The notes beneath the pieces were generated by a model. It saw only the letters and a program-made list of their open reading frames with translations, had not been told where the DNA came from and made no database searches. This document shows positions 53,519 through 62,173 of a stretch of 64,000 bases of DNA, piece after piece. How positions within the stretch are numbered: position 1 is the first letter of the stretch; the number at the start of each line of letters is the position of its first letter. Made by a program: the position numbers and the translations under genes. This DNA is from Ruminiclostridium cellobioparum DSM 1351 = ATCC 15832 (lineage in GTDB: Bacteria; Bacillota; Clostridia; Acetivibrionales; DSM-1351): assembly GCF_000621505.1 (NCBI RefSeq), contig NZ_JHYD01000025.1, positions 62,001-126,000 of the forward strand, read 5' to 3'.

Positions 53519-53974
53519 TCAATCTATCCGTTCTTTTACATGGACCTTATTTAATATATACCTTTTAAATAGCAATCCTTGTGTTATACCAAATCCAATA
53601 GCCCCTATCAAGTGAGTATAGTAAGCCTTCAACTCCCTTAAGGGTATTGTTTTCCCTTCTACTATCAGAGTAATTAATATCTCAATGATAATCCAAGCTA
53701 CAATACCGGTTATTACAGATTTCAACAAAATGTACTTTCCTCCGGTTTCTTTAACCAATTTAAAAAGTACAGCTGATATTATCACACCAATTGAACCTTC
53801 TATAACAAACCCTAAAGGCACTGTTGGTCTATTTAATGTTACAATAAGGCTGGTTAGTTCGTAATCGCTGTGATTTGCCAATCCGGTCAGTTTTCCTATC
53901 CATGTTATCATTTCAGATATAATTGTGGAAAATACCCCGATCATTCCTAATATAAGTGTTTTATCCTCTTTCAA
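53519..53974 (-). CDS. Integral membrane protein, YqhR-like, unknown function
   Basis: 151 aa with GGAGG before the ATG. Four predicted membrane segments: ILGMIGVFSTIISEMITWIG, VIEGSIGVIISAVLFKLV, SVITGIVAWIIIEILITLIV and HLIGAIGFGITQGLLFKRYI. No catalytic residue pattern. The layout recalls YqhR-like small membrane proteins, but the match is weak. It stands between the zinc-ribbon gene and the phage holin, with 260 bases of AT-rich DNA before the holin. Confidence 0.6.
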   Translation of the reverse strand: MKEDKTLILGMIGVFSTIISEMITWIGKLTGLANHSDYELTSLIVTLNRPTVPLGFVIEGSIGVIISAVLFKLVKETGGKYILLKSVITGIVAWIIIEILITLIVEGKTIPLRELKAYYTHLIGAIGFGITQGLLFKRYILNKVHVKERID

Positions 53975-54234
53975 TGTTAAAACCTCCGAATTGATTAATA
54001 ACTTGCAAATTTGAATTAAAAATCATATATAGTTTAAATAAAATTTAATATTTAATGCATTTTTATTCATTCAACATACCAATCTTGAATAAGATGTTTG
54101 GATACCAGTTATTTGATATCTTAAGTTATTATTTGGTATCAAAAATTAATTTTTCTTTTACCCTTTCAAGGTGACTGCCTTTGGTGCTTTATCGGAAAAA
54201 AGTTGTGTTAGGCCTGCTTCCTATAGGTTTGCCA

Positions 54235-54702
54235 TTATTTATTTTCTGTGGTTTTCTCTCCTGCTGCATCGACACTCTCTTTTAAAAGTGCAATAGCTCT
54301 TTGTAAAAAAACCGGTACAGGAGCTCCCATCCTGCCGGCATTTTCAATTATACTTCCAAGTTCGGTAAGTATGTACCATACTATAACTATTGGACTTAAA
54401 AGAACCGTGTAGGTGAACGGCAGTGAGACACTTGGTATATTATTTATCATATTGCCAATTACGGCATCAAGTATTAACGTTACTAAAACAGCTATGATAC
54501 TGCCTGTTTTATGCCATATGCCCTCACGTGCAATCTTGCTTTCCCACTCTCCTCTTTTCCAGGCTGCCATAGATCCTGTTATCCAGTCCACAGACATGCA
54601 CACAACAAAAGTTATAACCAACCAGCCGAACCAACCCAACAGTGCTGAAACACTTGTTAATAGCGCAATAATAGAAGCCTTATAAGAATTAATCTTTTCC
54701 AT
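54235..54702 (-). CDS. Phage holin (toxin-secretion/phage-lysis type)
   Basis: 155 aa from ATG 54702 (GGGGGTGAATGAT upstream). Three hydrophobic segments and the family motif FVVCMSVDWITGSMAAWKRGEWESKIAREGIWHK, of which the DWITG and KRGEW parts are diagnostic of the TcdE/phage holin family. It opens the cytoplasmic membrane so that the amidase encoded just upstream reaches the cell wall. The two genes are separated by one base. Confidence 0.9.
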   Translation of the reverse strand: MEKINSYKASIIALLTSVSALLGWFGWLVITFVVCMSVDWITGSMAAWKRGEWESKIAREGIWHKTGSIIAVLVTLILDAVIGNMINNIPSVSLPFTYTVLLSPIVIVWYILTELGSIIENAGRMGAPVPVFLQRAIALLKESVDAAGEKTTENK

Positions 54703-54703
54703 A

Positions 54704-55390
54704 TCATTCACCCCCAAACGCTTTTGCAACTTTTATAATCAGTGCGGAAAATGCCGGATCTATGTCCTTTCTTTTCAGCCAGTATTGGTATACCGTATTT
54801 ATCTTCTTTGAAACAACTTCCAATGCCTGCTCAAATGTCAGAGGTTCTTCCATTGCCGCTTTTATCAGGGGTATAAAATTTTTCTCTGCAGCTGTCCTGC
54901 TATTACCTCCGAACCATTTCAATCCCGGACACGACGTGTTTTGTACCCAGCAATGATATATAAGTGTTGAAATGGAAGGAACTATATTAAACTTTTTACA
55001 GAGAAGTGCATTGAGCAATATTATACTTTGCTTTTGCTCCTCAGTCATAATGTTTGAATCAAAGTTCCCGACGTTCTCAATAGTTATTGAATCCTTGTTA
55101 AGAGGACTCAGGAAGCCTCCGCCATCTTTTGTAAGCGGCCTGCCTACACATATGCTTCCATCGGGGAATGTACTGAAGTGTTGGGCTACTTCACTCATTT
55201 TGAGCATGTTGACATGATAGTTTTCCATGCCCTTCATTAGCTGAAAATGGTTGTTTTTAACGTCTTTATATGCCGGGCTGGCTGTGTGATGCTGTTGAAT
55301 TGTTTTAAAGGCCTTGGTTCCCTTTAGCCCTTCAATGTAAATCCTGAATTCATCCCGGTTCATTAAAATGAATTTGCCTTCTTGTTTCAT
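54704..55390 (-). CDS. Phage endolysin, N-acetylmuramoyl-L-alanine amidase
   Basis: 228 aa from ATG 55390 (AAAGGGTG upstream). Amidase_2/PGRP-type domain: zinc-binding His in IQQHHTASPAY, second site region LIYHCWVQNTSCPG, plus ENVGNFD and MTEEQKQSIILLNALLCKKF. The C-terminal ~50 residues (PLTFEQALEVVSKKINTVYQYWLK) probably bind the wall or a partner. Acts with the holin to lyse the host. In PBSX the corresponding cell-wall hydrolase is also next to the holin. Confidence 0.88.
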   Translation of the reverse strand: MKQEGKFILMNRDEFRIYIEGLKGTKAFKTIQQHHTASPAYKDVKNNHFQLMKGMENYHVNMLKMSEVAQHFSTFPDGSICVGRPLTKDGGGFLSPLNKDSITIENVGNFDSNIMTEEQKQSIILLNALLCKKFNIVPSISTLIYHCWVQNTSCPGLKWFGGNSRTAAEKNFIPLIKAAMEEPLTFEQALEVVSKKINTVYQYWLKRKDIDPAFSALIIKVAKAFGGE

Positions 55391-55422
55391 TTGTCTCACC
55401 CTTTCATGTTTTTTGTAATATA

Positions 55423-55452
55423 AAAGGACTAGCCATTTCTGAGTAGTCCTTT
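55423..55452 (-). terminator. Hairpin upstream of the endolysin gene
   Basis: AAAGGACTA (55423-55431) pairs with TAGTCCTTT (55444-55452), and on the minus strand TTTTATATT follows. It separates the tail-gene transcript from the lysis genes. Confidence 0.6.
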
Positions 55453-55490
55453 GGTTTAAAAAATAATTTATTTAGTTAGGACTATAATTC

Positions 55491-55895
55491 TTACAGCCTT
55501 ACCCTTACGTAAATCCGTCCTATTTCATTGCCGTCTTTATCACTTGCAACTACATATGTCTATGCTTAAATCAGCTGCAAGCTGATATTCTAAATCTACT
55601 ACCAGGACATTGATTGATTCGGTATATGAATATCCTTACTTGTACAGGTAATTATCGTGTTCCCTGGTTTTAATGCTTTAACCTTGTCATTTGCATCAAT
55701 TGTGGCTATTGAAGGAGCAGAAGATATCAAATTCATATTAGCATTATCACTTAATTCATCACTTACGCTTAGTTGTTTTTCTTGATTTACCTCAAGAACC
55801 AATTTTAATTGATTAGTTTGTTGTGGGGCTGTTGGAGTGGCCGAAACTTCATTTAAATTAGGGCCCTCTCTTTCATTTGTAATAGCATTTATAAC
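55491..55895 (-). pseudogene. Remnant of a bacterial Ig-like (Big_2) domain protein
   Basis: On the minus strand a frame open after a TAG at 55896-55898 runs VINAITNERE... through a Pro/Thr/Gln linker and a Big_2 domain (LEVNQEKQLSVSDELSD, ISSAPSIATIDANDKVKALK, PGNTIITCTS), to a stop at about 55599. After several stops, a second piece (YVVASDKDGNEIGRIYVRV) ends at 55491 in another frame; it looks like the end of the same domain. No start codon with a ribosome site is left. Probably a degraded phage surface or adhesion module between tail and lysis genes. Confidence 0.65.
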
Positions 55896-55960
55896 CTAAT
55901 CCATATCAAGATAAGTCTGATATTTTATGTAGACTAATAGTATAATTAGAAGGTTATATA

Positions 55961-55992
55961 ATAAAAGAGAACCTTTTACAGTCCTCTTTTAT
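55961..55992 (-). terminator. Terminator after the tail-gene block
   Basis: ATAAAAGAG (55961-55969) pairs with CTCTTTTAT (55984-55992), followed on the minus strand by TATATAACC. It overlaps the stop codon of the last small tail gene. Confidence 0.65.
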
Positions 55993-56138
55993 CCTTGCAC
56001 CAAAGGCTTGCCGTAACCGTCCAGGCCTATTGCGTTAAGTCCTGCTAAAACAGCCGGTCTTAATACCGCTGGTACTGTGTCAATAGTACGGTCCGTAATG
56101 TCGGTATTGACTATTAGTGCTATGTATACGTCTACCAT
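55989..56138 (-). CDS. Small phage protein, CD1375-like
   Basis: 49 aa from ATG 56138, with AAAGGAGGGAG close upstream. VDVYIALIVNTDITDRTIDT then VPAVLRPAVLAGL matches the short CD1375/XkdX-like proteins found after tail fibre genes. An in-frame ATG at 56192 also has a strong GGAGG site and would add 18 residues (MITRLKIAWAILLKGGSF). Both starts may be used. Function unknown. The preceding small gene at 56207-56329 is a relative, sharing the (R)T(I/F)DTVP core. Confidence 0.65.
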   Translation of the reverse strand: MVDVYIALIVNTDITDRTIDTVPAVLRPAVLAGLNAIGLDGYGKPLVQG

Positions 56139-56206
56139 AAAGCTCCCTCCTTTCAATAGAATGGCCCAGGCTATTTTTAGCCTTGTTATCATAAAAGTAC
56201 CTCCTG

Positions 56207-56329
56207 TTACTTAGGTATTGTTGTTGCATCACGATCAAGCATTTCCTGGACATCTTTTTTAAGGTGCTCCGGCACTGTATCAAAAGTCCTTAATCCGTTT
56301 TTAACCAGGTTATAGTAAACTTCTGCCAT
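56207..56329 (-). CDS. Small phage protein, XkdX-like
   Basis: 40 aa with GGAGG nine bases before the ATG. MAEVYYNLVKNGLRTFDTVP followed by EHLKKDVQEMLDRD is the typical XkdX-like pattern of a short protein after the tail fibre gene in PBSX-type phages. Its start codon overlaps the last base of the preceding gene. Function unknown. Confidence 0.75.
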   Translation of the reverse strand: MAEVYYNLVKNGLRTFDTVPEHLKKDVQEMLDRDATTIPK

Positions 56330-56663
56330 TAATGAGTACCTCCAATTTGTAGAGCAATAAATTTTTCGTATACTTCTGCTAAAGCGTTCATCAAGATTAA
56401 GGACTTTCTCAAATTATCCGATCGAGCAGTTTCCAATTGTGCCTTTAGCTGCAATACCTGTTGTTCCAGCGGTGCGTTTGGGTTTGGCATATCCTCATAT
56501 ACGGCTATATGGGGCGTTTTTGTAACATCAATTCTTGTTAAATATTTGCCTGCCGGAGTCTCATTTAGTATCAAAAAAGGAACCCCTACCGGTTCCCTTA
56601 AATTGCTACCCCGAGACTGGCTTATTATAAAACCTGTATTATCGTAAATTACTAATGTTGCAT
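56329..56663 (-). pseudogene. XkdW-like tail-fibre-adjacent gene with a one-base lesion at the start
   Basis: AGGAGG precedes an ATG at 56661-56663, but that frame stops after two further codons. One base shifted, a continuous frame reads ATLVIYDNTGFIISQSRGSN and continues through REPVGVPFLILNETPAGKYL to a coiled stretch (LEQQVLQLKAQLETARSD) and ends at 56329. A single missing G (ATGCAACA instead of ATGGCAACA) would restore a ~111-aa protein starting MATLVIYDN. The protein type is common between tail fibre and XkdX genes. Either the gene is freshly inactivated, starts internally at TTG 56574, or the base is a sequencing error. Confidence 0.75.
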
Positions 56664-56672
56664 AAAATCCTC

Positions 56673-58886
56673 CTATTCATATGCTTCCCAAACATAAGTA
56701 TGAGTTGCTCCCGTAGCAACAGGCAATGTAAAACCTGTTGAAGTTATTGAAACCGGTGCTACATCACCCTTAATACTATAATTAACGTTATTATTGAAAC
56801 CATTGTAATACTTAGTTATTCTAACTACTTTGGGGTAATCTACTTGATAATCTATTTGATCAGAACCCTCCTCATATGTTGAGTAATATGCCTGTCCTGA
56901 GACAATAGTTTTTAATACTATTTTTGTGGGTTTAAATGTTAAACCTGATATAGTAAAAGGATAAAACCACGTCCCTGTTGAACCATTTAAATCTGTAAAC
57001 GGAACAGCTTCAGGAGAAGTATATACTATTGTACCTTTAGTCCACCGCTTGCCTGAAAACGACCCTACTAAACCAAATATACTTTTACCACTCACTATAT
57101 TTGCAGCTATAAAATTTGGATCTGTTGCGGCGATAGAGCCATATCCGCTTCCATTAACTTCTGACTTATAATATCCCTCTTTGGGCCTAAGGGTTAATGT
57201 CCCATCATTATAAGCTTTCACCTCTTCTACCCATGTAGGCCCTCCTACTGCTTCAAGTGTTCTATTTGGTATACTTCCTGCCAATCTCCAACCACTCGCA
57301 TATGCTATCTTATTTGATAAAATATCTCTTGAAACAGCATCTGCATCACTAATTAATAAAGGCAAATCACTATCCCACCAATCATACTTCATGTATGATC
57401 TATATGCTACTGGCGCAGTTGTACCTTCTATAATCATTATAGAATCAAAATAAGCTATATTGGTGTCTACTGACCCAGAATGTAATAATATTGCTATCTC
57501 AGAATTAATTCCCGAATTAAATGTACCAACACCAGTTTTTAATATAGTAGCTATATTAGAATCAAATACATATAAAACGCCACCAACACCTGAAACATTT
57601 CCCGATATATAATAATCAGTATTTGGCTTTACTTTTACGTATTGTCTAACATATCTAGTAGTCGATGTTGAAGATATTTTGAATCTACCATTCTCTACAC
57701 TAAAAGTGGTTCTTGCTGGGTCACTATTTAGCCAACTCCCAACACCTTCTTCGCAATTACCATTTCTAATCATATTCGTGAAAGTACCCACATTAACGTT
57801 CATTTCTTCTTTGGTGGGCTCATTACCTACTCCATATGCATCGGTAAGGTCAATTGCCATTATGGAATCAACATATCCACTAGCTATAGTGTTATAAGAA
57901 TATATCCTGAGCCTTACTTTAGTATTACCGGCGGGAAGATTGGCAATCATACTAATACGTTGCCACTGATTCAATAATGTCGGATTTACATAAACAGCTC
58001 CATAGCTTTCAGTCCCTTCAGGATTAGATGGAGTTATATAGAACCCATTCACACCAGCGCAGGATGTAAGATACACCATACAAGTCATATATACTTTATG
58101 ACCGCCGGGCATGGTAATATCCTGAAACATATAACAATATTGTGAACCATTATTATTAAAAATTACTGACTTTGTACCACTATAAATTTTACCAGTACTT
58201 ATACTTACAAGGTTCCAACCCCAGCAATTAAAATCATTCTCAAAACTTCCATTCTTAACTAAATTAGGTAACTTAGGTATCTCACCTCCTTCACCCTGTA
58301 ATATAAAATTTCCTGATGTTGTATTGTATTTAAGCGAATAGGTACCGTTCAACCTGAGCTTACCCTCCGTAAGAGCACTTCCCTTACCATCAACCATAGG
58401 CTTTGCTCCAAGACCATTGACATTGATTGTCGCAGATCCTGTATTGGCTACATTGATTTTTACTACTATGCCCATTCCATCTATGTAGGATGTCGGTGCG
58501 GGGCTTAATGTCACAGCATATGTATTGGCACTTCCTGTTGCTACTGCATACCCGGGCTGCCTCACATAATCAGATAAATGCGATTGAACCGCATCATATG
58601 ATGCGACACCTCCAGCAGTGTTAAAATCCTTCTCTGCTGCTCCCTTCAGTCCAAGCAAGGACTTAATTTCATCAACAGTTTTTACAACAAACTGTCCTAC
58701 CGCAGATGACAGCAGGAACTGATTTGCAGCTGTCGCCAAGGACTTGCTGATCTTTCCGTCGGCCTTATCACTTACATTTTTCAGGCCGCTGTCAATTATG
58801 TCCATATTTTGATTGATTACTTCAATATCGGCAGTCTCATTGAGGCCGGGTTTTACAAGGTTATAATTGGTTGTGTTTGTCGACAT
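56673..58886 (-). CDS. Phage tail fibre/receptor-binding protein with carbohydrate-binding-like modules
   Basis: 737 aa. The N-terminal attachment segment (TTNYNLVKPGLNETADIEVI, NQNMDIIDSGLK) is typical of tail fibres of clostridial contractile phages. Next come GSATINVNGLGAKPMVDG, two jelly-roll-like modules each starting with an NLVKNGSFENDFNCWGWN- or NMIRNGNCEEGVGSW-type motif (CBM4_9-like), and a C-terminal domain ending VATGATHTYVWEAYE. The two modules probably bind cell-surface glycan of the target. Encoded between the XkdU-like and XkdW-like genes, as expected for XkdV. Confidence 0.85.
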   Translation of the reverse strand: MSTNTTNYNLVKPGLNETADIEVINQNMDIIDSGLKNVSDKADGKISKSLATAANQFLLSSAVGQFVVKTVDEIKSLLGLKGAAEKDFNTAGGVASYDAVQSHLSDYVRQPGYAVATGSANTYAVTLSPAPTSYIDGMGIVVKINVANTGSATINVNGLGAKPMVDGKGSALTEGKLRLNGTYSLKYNTTSGNFILQGEGGEIPKLPNLVKNGSFENDFNCWGWNLVSISTGKIYSGTKSVIFNNNGSQYCYMFQDITMPGGHKVYMTCMVYLTSCAGVNGFYITPSNPEGTESYGAVYVNPTLLNQWQRISMIANLPAGNTKVRLRIYSYNTIASGYVDSIMAIDLTDAYGVGNEPTKEEMNVNVGTFTNMIRNGNCEEGVGSWLNSDPARTTFSVENGRFKISSTSTTRYVRQYVKVKPNTDYYISGNVSGVGGVLYVFDSNIATILKTGVGTFNSGINSEIAILLHSGSVDTNIAYFDSIMIIEGTTAPVAYRSYMKYDWWDSDLPLLISDADAVSRDILSNKIAYASGWRLAGSIPNRTLEAVGGPTWVEEVKAYNDGTLTLRPKEGYYKSEVNGSGYGSIAATDPNFIAANIVSGKSIFGLVGSFSGKRWTKGTIVYTSPEAVPFTDLNGSTGTWFYPFTISGLTFKPTKIVLKTIVSGQAYYSTYEEGSDQIDYQVDYPKVVRITKYYNGFNNNVNYSIKGDVAPVSITSTGFTLPVATGATHTYVWEAYE

Positions 58887-58890
58887 TTCA

Positions 58891-59430
58891 TTACCTCACT
58901 TTCAGGTTTTCCCATGTATTTTCTTTTACTTGCTGCCATGTCAGTGTTTTTACATAATCCCACATGTTGTATTTAAATGTATACTGAACTTGCAAATGGG
59001 CCGGCTTTATTTCTTCAATTGCTTTTTTCAGGTCGTCCAAATTTGGAGGAATACCCTTGATGCCGGTGAATTTCACTGTAAAACTGTATTCACAGGGATT
59101 TTCTATAATACTTATTTCTCCGTTATCATAGCTTTGAGCAACAGCCTGCATCAGTTTTACAGTTACGGTGCCAACTCCCCGTATTTTCGATTTGACGACT
59201 CCGCGCCTGAAGTCTGTCTCCTTTGTTTCATCAACAGGTATGCCAAGAAATTCTTCCCAGAACTTTAATCCCCAGGTGGCTTTATCAACAAAACACTGGT
59301 CCAGGATACCGCTAATCGATGCCCACAAGGAATCAAGTTCTATTCCTTGTGTATCGTATATTGCATTAAACACCTTACTTTTAAGGATAAATTCAGGTAT
59401 ATAGGATTTTAAAGTATCTGCTTTATTCAT
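58891..59430 (-). CDS. Phage tail protein, YmfQ/XkdU-like (DUF2313)
   Basis: 179 aa. ELDSLWASISGILDQCFVDKATWGLKFWEEFLG and FRRGVVKSKIRGVGTVTVKLM (given here in part) are features of the DUF2313 baseplate/tail proteins. It connects baseplate and fibre in PBSX-type tails. Starts eight bases inside the end of the baseplate J gene, so translation is coupled. Confidence 0.88.
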   Translation of the reverse strand: MNKADTLKSYIPEFILKSKVFNAIYDTQGIELDSLWASISGILDQCFVDKATWGLKFWEEFLGIPVDETKETDFRRGVVKSKIRGVGTVTVKLMQAVAQSYDNGEISIIENPCEYSFTVKFTGIKGIPPNLDDLKKAIEEIKPAHLQVQYTFKYNMWDYVKTLTWQQVKENTWENLKVR

Positions 59431-60472
59431 TTACAGTCACCGTCCCGACAATCGCTACCTCTTCTGCTCCTATTTTTAGGTTGGTAGAACCATCATTTAC
59501 CGACAGGTTTGAATAGTCCTCAATGCCGGCGCACTGCATTATGGCATTACCGACTTGCGCATAGCTCACATAACTCTGTCTGAAAGCAATTGATTTTAAA
59601 TAGTCACTAACCTTTGAAACAACTTCCTCTTTTATTTGCTCCAAAGTATGGGAGAAATCTTTTACTACTGTAACATTGATATCTATGACAAGCGGCTGAG
59701 CTGCATCTACATCTACTTTGGCACCAATAGGCCTGTTGTTTTCAATCACCGCGGAAACACTTGACACAAGATTCACATTGGCCGGCCTCTTTTCTGTATC
59801 TATAACAATTACTTTCACTGTTCCGGGGCCGTCCCAAACGGGAAATACTTTTGCATCACCTATTCCGCCCACGCTTAAGGCCCACAATTTATAATCGTTG
59901 GCATTCCCGGATGTCGAAGGCATCCTCACTTTAATCAACAATCTTTGCAGCAGGCTCTGATCACTTTCTATATCGCTTCCGCCAGTAATGGGTTCAATAT
60001 TCGTTACACCTGTTATTCCTACTACCTGTACAGGCAATTGAATCAAGCTTCCTGCCGGCACATTGTATTTTATTCCTATATCCTCGGCAGTAACCTGTAA
60101 ATCCAATATCCCTCCGGTTAAAACTCCACTTTCTGCCGTTGTATAAATAAGACCTCCGCTGGTTTGTATCTGAGTTCCTACAGGTATCGTTACCCCGTTA
60201 TTCCCTGTAAACCTGACACTGCCGGCTGCTCTTGATCCCATAATACGGCTTATTCCGTATTCTCCGGCCCGCATGTCCAGGTAGGTTCCTGATGAGGTCT
60301 GTGCAAAAGCCAGTGCCAGCAACCTTTCCAATTGTATATAGCTTTGAGCCAGTTCTACAGAAACAGGTGCCACCGCATCATTTGCAAAGGACCCTTCCGA
60401 CTTGTCAATATCAGTGCTGATCCTGCCTAACATCCTTTGCTTTATCACTTCCTCGGTTTGAGATTCATACAT
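59423..60472 (-). CDS. Baseplate J/gp47-like protein (XkdT)
   Basis: 349 aa with GGGAGGTGGG before the ATG. The N-terminus (SEGSFANDAVAPVSVELAQSY, LERLLALAFAQTSSGTYLD) and the middle (GTQIQTSGGLIYTT, ITGGSDIESDQSLLQRLL) are the classic gp47/J-like pattern. Forms the wedge of the contractile baseplate. Overlaps the XkdS-like gene by eight bases. Confidence 0.92.
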   Translation of the reverse strand: MYESQTEEVIKQRMLGRISTDIDKSEGSFANDAVAPVSVELAQSYIQLERLLALAFAQTSSGTYLDMRAGEYGISRIMGSRAAGSVRFTGNNGVTIPVGTQIQTSGGLIYTTAESGVLTGGILDLQVTAEDIGIKYNVPAGSLIQLPVQVVGITGVTNIEPITGGSDIESDQSLLQRLLIKVRMPSTSGNANDYKLWALSVGGIGDAKVFPVWDGPGTVKVIVIDTEKRPANVNLVSSVSAVIENNRPIGAKVDVDAAQPLVIDINVTVVKDFSHTLEQIKEEVVSKVSDYLKSIAFRQSYVSYAQVGNAIMQCAGIEDYSNLSVNDGSTNLKIGAEEVAIVGTVTVNE

Positions 60473-60893
60473 TTATACCCACCTCCCCTAAATCACTTAA
60501 TATTGTAAAATCAACGGATATTTTATCCTCTTCAATAGTTGTTGAAAGAATCTTTATTCCCTTGATATGCGGGTTGACTGAAAAAGCCTCTTCAATGTAC
60601 CTCTTCACTTCACTTTTAACAAATTCCGAAGATATATTGCTGCCAATCAAATTTGCAATTTCCTGTCCATAATCCCAGCTATATGCCAGGTATTTATACC
60701 TTTCTGTTACCAAAGCCTTGTATGCCCATATTTTTAATGCCTCCAGGCCTTCTGTTACTTTCTGCCTGCCATCTTCAAATATAAAGTCATTACTCATAAA
60801 GTCCCAGGCATACTCCCTTAAAGCAGCATTATCCGTTATTTCCCGGGCTTCCTCCGCCTGCAGCCCTTCTTCTATAGCCGGAAATATACTCAT
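60465..60893 (-). CDS. Phage baseplate/tail protein XkdS-like (DUF2634)
   Basis: 142 aa from ATG 60893 (GGTGGTGAG upstream); the ATG at 60911 has no site. DFMSNDFIFEDGRQKVTEGLEALKIW and the YLAYSWDYGQEIANLIG stretch match DUF2634, a gp25-like baseplate protein. The start overlaps the end of the XkdR-like gene by four bases. Confidence 0.88.
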   Translation of the reverse strand: MSIFPAIEEGLQAEEAREITDNAALREYAWDFMSNDFIFEDGRQKVTEGLEALKIWAYKALVTERYKYLAYSWDYGQEIANLIGSNISSEFVKSEVKRYIEEAFSVNPHIKGIKILSTTIEEDKISVDFTILSDLGEVGINV

Positions 60894-61150
60894 AAACTCA
60901 CCACCTTGCATATTATAAGAAATACTTTTTTATCAGCCGTAGGGAGTATCGCTACCTCATCACCGTTTTTCAAAGAACCTGTCAGATATTCCGCAGCTTT
61001 AAAATCGTCCTTATCAAGCTGCAAGCCATTGACACTGATCAACAAATCAGGAGACGGGTTTATTACTTTCCCCAGCATCACTGAAGGAGGGTTGTATATA
61101 CTCCCCTCCTTCCTCATTACATCAATTATTAATTTAAAAGGATCATCCAT
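60890..61150 (-). CDS. Phage tail protein XkdR-like (DUF2577)
   Basis: 86 aa. PPSVMLGKVINPSPDLLISVNGLQL and LKNGDEVAILPTADKKVFLII (partial) match the DUF2577 beta-barrel proteins that sit at the tail hub in PBSX-like elements. GAGGG precedes the ATG. Ten bases separate it from the XkdQ-like gene. Confidence 0.85.
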   Translation of the reverse strand: MDDPFKLIIDVMRKEGSIYNPPSVMLGKVINPSPDLLISVNGLQLDKDDFKAAEYLTGSLKNGDEVAILPTADKKVFLIICKVVSL

Positions 61151-61160
61151 CTTCTTACCC

Positions 61161-62171
61161 TCACATGTCCCAATGCTTGGAGATATCGGAACTTTTTTTC
61201 TTCTTTTTGCTCACAAACGTATTTTCATCCATAACTTCATCAAAATTCAATTCAAGCTGCATGGTATATGCTCCATTTTCCCAGGTGTGGGTGTCGGAAT
61301 CTATAACAAAACCCTGTATGGTGTCCGAATAAATATCCTTAATTCCAACCAGATACCCGGTTATACAGTCAACATTCCCAACAGCGTTTACGGTTCCGGT
61401 CCTTGCAACTCCGTGAAGCATTGCCTTGGCAGCCACAGCTGGATTTGTGCCTTCTTCTTTCTGATAAACATCCTCCAGACGTCCGAAGGCTTTTACCCAT
61501 TCGGCCTCAATTACCGTCCCGGATACGTTCCCATTTGCGTCAACTATTTTTACGGTATTTATCATGTCCTCGAGACTCTCGCTATAGGTACTGTCTGTTA
61601 TATCTCTGCTGTCATAAAGTACATAGTCGATTGCCAGACTGCCCTTTTGAATGACCGAAAGCTTATTATCGTCCATTATGACCATATACTTCTTACCGTT
61701 TTGTTCGGAAGCTTTATTGTAGGCCTTCATTATTATGTCATAGCAGGTTTCACCAATGGGAATAAAGCTTTGAATTATTCCTGTACCCGCAAATTCTCCG
61801 GCCGGTATGCCGAAATCAGCACATATACCGGCTGCTATACGTTCTGCCGTGGTTTTTTTAAAATTGTAGGAAGCTTTGTTTTTTAAAAGATATATTGCAC
61901 TGTCATAAGCTGTTATTTCAAGTGCATCCCCTTTGCCTGTCCTTGTTTTTACAAATACATACCCTTGGAAAAGTACAGTATTCCCAATTCGAAGTTCAAT
62001 AATATTACCAAGTTCAACATTAACTTTCGGCAGATAATAATCGGTCGTGGATGACGCAACCGTTATATCAAGTTTTCTTGCCACCTGTGAATATGAGCCG
62101 CTCCAGGTGACGCGGGCAACAAGCTCTGTAATGTCTCTCCTGGCTTTGGAATCCTTAACGAAAATCTTCAT
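61161..62171 (-). CDS. Phage tail hub protein XkdQ/YqbQ-like
   Basis: 336 aa. The N-terminal ITELVARVTWSGSYSQVARK and the following beta-rich region, then YDIIMKAYNKASEQNGKKYM and a C-terminal domain (GTNPAVAAKAMLHGVARTGT), match the XkdQ family, a gp27/gpD-like hub protein at the tail tip. GGTGGTG upstream. The C-terminus is basic (KKKKS). An opposite-strand open frame of 326 codons over this gene and the XkdR-like gene is a shadow. Confidence 0.88.
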   Translation of the reverse strand: MKIFVKDSKARRDITELVARVTWSGSYSQVARKLDITVASSTTDYYLPKVNVELGNIIELRIGNTVLFQGYVFVKTRTGKGDALEITAYDSAIYLLKNKASYNFKKTTAERIAAGICADFGIPAGEFAGTGIIQSFIPIGETCYDIIMKAYNKASEQNGKKYMVIMDDNKLSVIQKGSLAIDYVLYDSRDITDSTYSESLEDMINTVKIVDANGNVSGTVIEAEWVKAFGRLEDVYQKEEGTNPAVAAKAMLHGVARTGTVNAVGNVDCITGYLVGIKDIYSDTIQGFVIDSDTHTWENGAYTMQLELNFDEVMDENTFVSKKKKKSSDISKHWDM

Positions 62172-62173
62172 GC

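Noticed and set aside
52827-54234. Attachment-site duplication of the tRNA-Arg 3' end
   Set aside because: No second copy of the tRNA 3' portion was found inside the window; it may lie beyond 64000.
60906-61886. 326-codon plus-strand open frame
   Set aside because: It lies exactly opposite the XkdR- and XkdQ-like genes, has no ribosome site and no recognisable domain, so it is a shadow.
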